This document shows positions 57,701 to 64,000 of a stretch of DNA of 64,000 bases, one piece after another. The notes below the pieces were generated by a model that saw only the letters and a list, made by a program, of their open reading frames with translations, did no database searches and was not told the origin of the DNA. A program made the translations under genes and the position numbers. The stretch lies in NCBI GenBank assembly GCA_034620365.1, contig JAQGEQ010000110.1:124001-188000 (forward strand). Direction: 5' to 3'. Positions within the stretch are counted from its first letter, which is position 1. Each line of letters begins with the position of its first letter. The stretch is from Pegea sp. RAD2-039 (Eukaryota > Chordata > Thaliacea > Salpida > Salpidae).

Positions 57701-60700
57701 TTTAATATAGACAAGTTTATTTCACAGGTTACAACATGTCTTAAGCTATTAGCAAAACCAAACAAATTAGATCGCTAATAACAACCTATCTCATGTAACT
57801 ATTAGCTTTGCAATAAACGATATTAAATAATAAAAAAAAAGTAAATAAAATAGTTGAGTCGTTTATAATTTATTTGAAAAAAGTTTATTATAAAAGATGT
57901 TTACGGCTTGCAAACTTAAAGACCGTTTATTAAAGTCTAAAGTTGTAACAATCTTGGATACACTTAAGTTTTCTTTGCCTTTTTTTCTAACAGTTATTTG
58001 AAAGTGATGGTTTCTATGTTTTGAATTTTTATTATAAAAACATTAAGAATATTCTTCATAAACTGAAAATAAATTAAGTTTTTGTTTTCGGAATTGTTAG
58101 TGACTGTCTCTGTTGATTTGTTTATTAAAAATGTTGAAATTTTAAGCAATTAACAGTTATTATAATAATCGATTTCTGCAAACCATTCGTCCTAAAAGGA
58201 TTTGACTTCTTAAATTGACATGAAATTGTTTATTTATTAATTTTCGCGTTTGTCTAATACTTAAATGTATCTTTGCAACTTTTATATTTGCTAGATTTTA
58301 TGTTTTATGAAATTCATATTAGAAAAAAAAACTATTTAAACAAATGTAAACAAAGTATGCTAAAATTTCAAGTTTTAAAATGTAGATTTTTAATATAAAA
58401 ATTGTTTTTATCAATAATTATTATTAGATAAAATTGTAAGCAAATATTATTCAAATTATACTGGCGAAAAAAATAACAAACTTTAATTAGTTTTTTAAAT
58501 TTGCATCAATCAAATATAAATTATTCAACAATTTCCTTGTGAAGCTAATCATAATGGATGAAGAAAATCATGAAGTTTTACTCATAAATAGAATAAGTTT
58601 GATTGAATGATACATCTAGCGAAGTCGGGTTGTTTTTCCACACAGCTTGATGACATCATAAAACCACCTGAACTATACTCTACATTAGCTTGCAGACTAA
58701 AGTATTTGTAAATGTTACATACAAAATCTTGTTTAGAAAGCTTATGTAAGCTTTAGATGCAACTTTGCAAAATATTATTTTTGATACATGATTAAATAAT
58801 ATAATCAAACAAGAACTCTACATCTAAACGTAAAAGATATTTGTAGTTTGTAAGACGGATACTTTTTAAAGATGTTTTCAGGTAATTCTATATAAAATAA
58901 AAGCTTAAAATGGCACTGTATTTTTGTGGTTGCCTGGATTAGATTTTTTGCAAAACTAAATTCCTAGTATTATCTGAATAACAAATTCCAAAAAGTTTTT
59001 TGGGTTGCATTAGTTGTTGCAATAAAAGCTTAAGATAGTATGCAATAAATATTTTGAAGTAAAAATCCAGACATTACACAATTCAAGTTTTGATGAAGAT
59101 TACTTGGAACTACTTCCAGAACGAAAGTGCATGAAATTTTTATCTTGAAGGTTGAAAATATGCTTTATAATTTCACTTTTTTATACTTCAAGTGATATTT
59201 GAGACCTAAAGATAATATTTTCAATTTGTACCTATCTTATTAGTTGTGATAGACAAAATTAATTATGGTAAACTTAAATAGAGATTGTAAATGTAACAAA
59301 TTAAATATATTTTATTTTTTATTTTGATGGCAACTATACAAGACTAGCATTTACATACCTTTTTGGTCATTTTATTTTTATATGACTTTTATAAAACAAT
59401 TAATACAGATTTCAACTCATTTCTATGATTACTGTTTCATGAAATTTCTCATTATTTTAGTAAACACTTTTTGTCGAGATGTTTCTTTCACGCTTTTATT
59501 AATAACTGTTTTAATCTAAAATTAGAATTTTTTATGAACAAAAAGCAAAATCCTTTTTAATGTTGTAACCAAATAATCGATTTTTAAAAGTAATCTTTTT
59601 TTTATTGAAATGCATATGCTCAGTCTTGTAGCAAAAATTAACAAGATTTACTTCAGATTTATTTTTAGATATTCAAATTTCAGAACGCCGAATCAAATTA
59701 ACATTGGTATTTCAAATTAAATTAATTTTGAATGGACATGTTACTTAACTTCAAGGAAATAAAAATCGATAAAAATCAGTCATATATAGAGAACTGTAAC
59801 ATCAAGTTAAATCTCAGACAACAGTTGATAAAAATTGAGATGTAATTAGTGTTTTAGAGAAGTTTAATCAAGTTTATGATGTATAAAATATCATAGAAAT
59901 AAAAATCAATCTTACAATAACAAAACATAATTTTTTAATGTGATTACTTTTTGATATTAGCTTCTTTGCATTTTACTCATCACATAACTGAACTGAAATA
60001 CAGTTTAACAGATTTAATGGATAACTTTCAGTTATTTAAAATTATATTTAGATTTTCACTTATCTGATAAAAATGAATTCAAAGTGTTTGTATTTCCTCT
60101 TGTTTACAAGATAAGCAATTCTTTTTTTATTTCTATGACTGCTAAATTTTGTGATAATTTTTTGAAGTTAAAGTTTCTTTAGATAATTTAAGGATAACTT
60201 TAAAGTTTGTTAATCAAAAATTTTACAAAATTACTTCTTTTAAAAAGTATTGGTTCTTAACATTTTTGTGTGCGATAAACAGTTTTTACCTTAAAATTGT
60301 ATAACTGAAAAACTGAACTTTGGTAAAACTGGTTTTCGCTGTTTCTTTGCTAAATTCATCAAAAAAATAAACCATTCGTTTTGTTGTCAAAAAGCAGTCT
60401 GCATGTATGCACTTTTAACTGTGGTTGGAACCTTCTAAATTCCATGCTTCTTTAATGCATAATTAATCGGCTATACCGTTACGGGCTGGTACATTACGAA
60501 AAGTAAGGTTTTCAACTGAAAGGAACTAGTAGTTATGTGCGAATACTATGGCTAGTATGTCTAGCTTTCAACTGAACATTTCACTTTACTATCAACTTGA
60601 CTAATTATAAAATAATTACATCAACTGAAATATACGCAGACAATTTATTTAGTATTTTACAAAGTATATTAAAGATAATCTAAGTTTTGTAAATAGATAG

Positions 60701-61237
60701 ATCGTAAAAGAAAATATTACTTTTTTTCGTTTGAAAAATACTAAATTTATTGAGGCTAATTTTTCTATCAAGTTTTTATTCTTTGTATCGTCCAATTATT
60801 TTAAAATTTGCCATTTTGAAATAAAAGAAGTTTTTGTAAGAACTTATCGACTTTCATTAAAACTTTTAAAAACAATTGTTTAGACTTTTTGATAATTTTT
60901 TGAACAACAATTACGTTAATGTACATTAAAAGTATTATAAAAGTTTTGTTTAATTAGAATTTAATTTTATTCTGATGCTTAAATCAGAGACTAAAATCAA
61001 ATCTTGGAAATTAGATATCTTTAATTATTTTCTTTTAACTTTAGTTCATAAATACTTTTCTTTTAATTTTCAAGAATAATGAAAGATACTGTTAATATGA
61101 AGCTTAAAGATTAAACGTGAAATTACAATTTTCAACATGTTCTATCGACTGTTTAAAGGTAGAAATCAGACAAATTTGCTTTTAGCTCATTTTCTTGTTA
61201 CAAACAACACGTTACATTCGAGAAGAGTTTTGTGAGA
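54748..61237. other. Intergenic region between BTB zinc-finger gene and troponin I
   Basis: The two genes converge. The first 600 bp are likely the BTB gene 3' UTR/flank, with TGACGTCA at 55176 and 55302, related TGACGTA words and an inverted repeat at 55100-55210. From about 55400 on the DNA is AT-rich with no coding exon that I can support. The minus-strand open frames at 55479-56352 have no recognisable domain. Confidence 0.5.
55100..55210. repeat. Inverted repeat with 13-bp arms around a TGACGT-rich loop
   Basis: ATTTGTGATTTGC (55100-55112) and GCAGATCACAAAT (55198-55210) are complementary with one wobble. The 85-bp loop contains TGACGTA, TATGACGTAG and the perfect TGACGTCA at 55176-55183. 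Could be a small inverted-repeat element or a structured 3' region. Confidence 0.5.
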
Positions 61238-63788
61238 TTATGCTCCTTCAAACATGGCCATCTTCCCTTCCATGCCTGCTTTGGCATCGATGTTATCTCT
61301 CCAATCTTTGACTTCAGTCTGAAAAAAGGAAATATTAGATGATAAAACTAGATACTACAAAATGTTGTGGCCCTAATTCCACATTAAGCTTTTTACTAAC
61401 GTCTTTCTTTTCTTCTGACTTCTTAACTGCTTTGAGATTAGATCTTAGATCCATAGAAACTTTGTGCTTAGATCCAAGTAGAGCGCGAAGCATTTGGTCA
61501 GCAGACATACGCACGCGGCGCAGTGGTGGTCGTTTGAATTTGCCTCTCAGATCAAAGATTTGTTGATTCAAATCATCAATCTAATAGAACCTTACATCAA
61601 CTGTTGGTGACTAATTTACGATGAATAATTTACCTCTTTATCATTCTTCTTTACTCTAACCCGAAGATCATAACCTTCATCCATAACTTTATCAATTTTC
61701 TGGTGAAGCTCTCTGCACAGATCCTAAAAAAAGGTAACAAAATTGTTTTCAAGACCAACTGGCTTTCGAATCAGGAAATAAATAAGAATTAGAAATATGT
61801 AATTGGAGATATTTCATTTTTGCTTTATTACTTGGAGTATTTGTCGGTATTTTTAACCTAAATCTAATTAGATAGTTTAAAAGGAATGAAATGTGCTTAC
61901 TGCTACTATTTAGTCGATATTTCAAATACTGATGATAGAATTCATAATTTAATCTATAATTTTATCATAAAATTTTTATCATACACTTTAAATTATAGTT
62001 GATCAAATTAGAAACTTCTTAATTTATGTTTTCTAAGAAATTTTCAAATATAGTAACAGAGATTTTTATAATCAAAATTAATGCTGTTTCCAAAGTTGAT
62101 AAGATAAAAACAAAATAAACTGTAATTAATAATTTCGATAAATTGTTATCTAACAGATAACAACTGGTAGATTAATATTCCATCTTGTTTTGATTGATAT
62201 CATTTTCTGTTAGTTTCTAAATTAGCCAACACAAAGGTTCAAACTTTAATAAAAGTTAATCATCTGACTTGTAATTAGATGATTATTTTAACATATGATA
62301 GTAAAAGTATTTTTATGAAGTTTCTTAAAAATTTTTCAAGGAAGTCTTGAAAGTTAATGATGGACTTTGACCTGCGACTCTTGAATTGTCAAAGTTTCAA
62401 GTCCTTCCAAAGCTTTAAGTCTTTTGCTCAAGACCGACTTCTTCTCTTCCGCTTTCTGAGCCGCTTCTCTCTCCAAATCCTCTTTTGCTTTATTAAGCAT
62501 CAAGGACTTAAGAGTCATTTTTCTTTGATGACTCATTTTCTTTGATCCAGCCTTAAATACAAAAATACTTTGGATACAAAATATTGCTGATTATGAAAAT
62601 ACTTAAAATCACCGATTTTCAAAAATTACAATAAACTCCTTTTCAGTTGCAGCCATGAAAGTGAAGTTTCAACTTAAAACTTGCGTTTCATCGATTAATT
62701 AAATCTTTTAAATGTTTTTTTCAAACATTTTAAGATTTCGAACATTAATTAAATATATTTTGCATTAGTTTTTCGTCACTAATATAAACAATATTAAAGT
62801 TAAACATAAAACAAGTATACAGCTGAAATATGTTGCTAGGTGAACGAATTATTATTTCTATTGATATTTTTACCATTCTTATATAAAGTATTAATCCTTT
62901 AAAGGTTTCTTTCCACTAAAAGAGTCAGATGTATTTTTACATATTTGTAATAACAATAGACTACATGACCTTAAAATACTAAACTTATTGATGAAGAGAT
63001 TATGAGAATCAGAAAACCTAAATGTGGAGATCTTTGCAAAATCGATTAGTAAAAGCTTTTCAATGTTGGTCAATTATGTAACTTTTTAGCTGAATAATAT
63101 TTAAAGAACTTAAAATGATCAATTATATAAAGCGATTTGGAAAAATGTTTATTCAGCCTTTATTCAAAATCAGATTCATTTTCAATTTTGTTAAAATTTC
63201 CGTACTTTAATATAAAAAAAAAACTTTTAAAATAATTTTTAGCTTTTTAATTTATGAATATTTTCAGTGTTCAATATTAGAAACAAAATTCTGATGTCTA
63301 ACTTACAAAAGGTTTCATAAGGATTTCAACCATTAATAAAAATTAAGCTTTTCAGAAATTCATGAAAAATATATGGGTAGAAAAGGATGAAAGCAACGAC
63401 GAGTTGTTGATTATGAGGTTTACTTTAATTGGCAAAAAGTTGTTACTTACCTAACTAGATTTAAAATCACATGAAACTCACATAAAGTTTAAATCAGTCT
63501 ATTTAAGCATTACTTCATATAATTAAAGCCGTTTTTTATCGGATAGTTAAAAATATAAATAATGAGATAAGAAGTTTTATTAATAAAAGAATTATTATTC
63601 GCCTTATTATCTCATCACGTGTTTAGTAAGAAATAGCGTAGGCAACAAACTCGGACTTAAATACAAAATCCATAAAAATATTTAGTTATGTAACAGTGGA
63701 AACAGACAATTATCTAGAAAATATTTTTAAAAGCATATAACGAGGTTTTTAAAGTATATACAAATAATATTCCCACCTCATCAGACAT
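61238..63788 (-). CDS. TNNI: Troponin I
   Basis: Five coding exons on the minus strand: 63788-63777, 62551-62372, 61723-61634, 61580-61401 and 61318-61238 (TAA). They total 543 nt, a 180-aa protein, close to vertebrate fast skeletal troponin I (about 182 aa). Exon 1 encodes only MSDE. Residues 5-64 form the N-terminal helix ([20 protein letters not shown]). Residues 65-94 ([20 protein letters not shown]) contact troponin T. Residues 107-119 are the inhibitory region [13 protein letters not shown], then the switch segment [11 protein letters not shown]. The tail is [20 protein letters not shown]. Troponin I holds the thin filament off until calcium binds troponin C. This strong chordate-type match is the main evidence for the organism group. 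There is no cardiac-type N-terminal extension in this isoform; an alternative first exon cannot be excluded. Confidence 0.97.
62552..63776 (-). other. Intron 1 of troponin I
   Basis: About 1.2 kb between the 12-nt first coding exon and exon 2; AT-rich. A short ATGGCTGCAACTGAAAAG open start near 62656 on the minus strand might be an alternative first exon, but no good donor follows it, so I do not annotate it. The plus and minus open frames here are not supported. Confidence 0.6.
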
Positions 63789-63852
63789 TTCGATCGAATT
63801 TGTTTTTCACAATCAAATAGAAAAATGACCTAAATGCTGTTTCTGTGTCTAT

Positions 63853-63860
63853 TCCTGAAA
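63853..63860 (-). promoter_or_regulatory. Candidate trans-splice or 5' UTR acceptor of troponin I
   Basis: On the minus strand GATTTTCAG ends at 63855, 66 nt upstream of the ATG at 63788. Ciona troponin I mRNA is known to receive a spliced leader, so this AG may be the outron acceptor. It could equally be the acceptor of an ordinary 5' UTR intron whose first exon is outside the window. Confidence 0.4.
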
Positions 63861-64000
63861 ATCATAACAAAAATGTAATCTTTGTCAAAAGTTTGCTAAA
63901 AAAGTTTGCAAATAAAGTTACACTTTTAATATTTTTATTTAGAACTGTTGATTTAACCGAAATTAGATAATGAAAATGAAAATTTTACTTATAACAGATA

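Overview
This is a gene-sparse, AT-rich eukaryotic window with introns. It probably comes from a tunicate (ascidian); that is an inference. The best evidence is a chordate-type troponin I at the right end, ending in a [13 protein letters not shown] tail. Introns are compact (many 50-200 bp). A splice-acceptor-like AG lies shortly upstream of several start codons, as expected in a lineage with spliced-leader trans-splicing. I joined exons by hand using GT/AG sites and reading-frame phase. Five complete models give totals divisible by three: the BTB zinc-finger gene, troponin I, the small membrane protein and unknown genes A and B. The SPATA18-like model also closes, but one of its exons is uncertain.

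Layout, left to right. 0.4-5.4 kb (+): SPATA18/Mieap-like gene, 13 exons, about 730 aa. 5.4-10.3 kb: AT-rich intergenic DNA. 10.4-17.1 kb: a striking block holding 47 perfect copies of the palindrome TGACGTCA, found in introns, exons and intergenic DNA. It covers two unrecognised minus-strand genes: gene B (12.83-10.66 kb, 516 aa) and gene A (18.11-15.30 kb, 471 aa, one C2H2 finger). 18.1-22.8 kb: intergenic. 22.8-23.7 kb (+): four-exon gene for a 92-aa membrane protein. 24.97-30.28 kb (-): bHLH-PAS transcription factor of the NPAS1/NPAS3/trachealess class, 5' exon(s) not found. 30.3-40.4 kb: intergenic AT-rich DNA. 41.1-54.75 kb (+): BTB plus three-C2H2-finger repressor-like protein of 693 aa, with a 9.9-kb intron and a PTDLS CtBP-type motif. 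54.8-61.2 kb: intergenic. 61.24-63.79 kb (-): troponin I, 180 aa, five coding exons, the first only 12 nt.

The genes do not form an obvious pathway: mitochondrial quality control, two developmental transcription factors, a muscle thin-filament protein, two nuclear-looking unknowns and a small membrane protein. The most unusual signal is the TGACGTCA block. The palindrome recurs at fixed distances from splice donors in micro-introns, is read through in exons in the two stop-free frames, and supplies one gene's stop codon. It also sits inside an apparent 20-residue expansion of a zinc finger. The same block holds RFX X-box-like and CTCF-like motifs.
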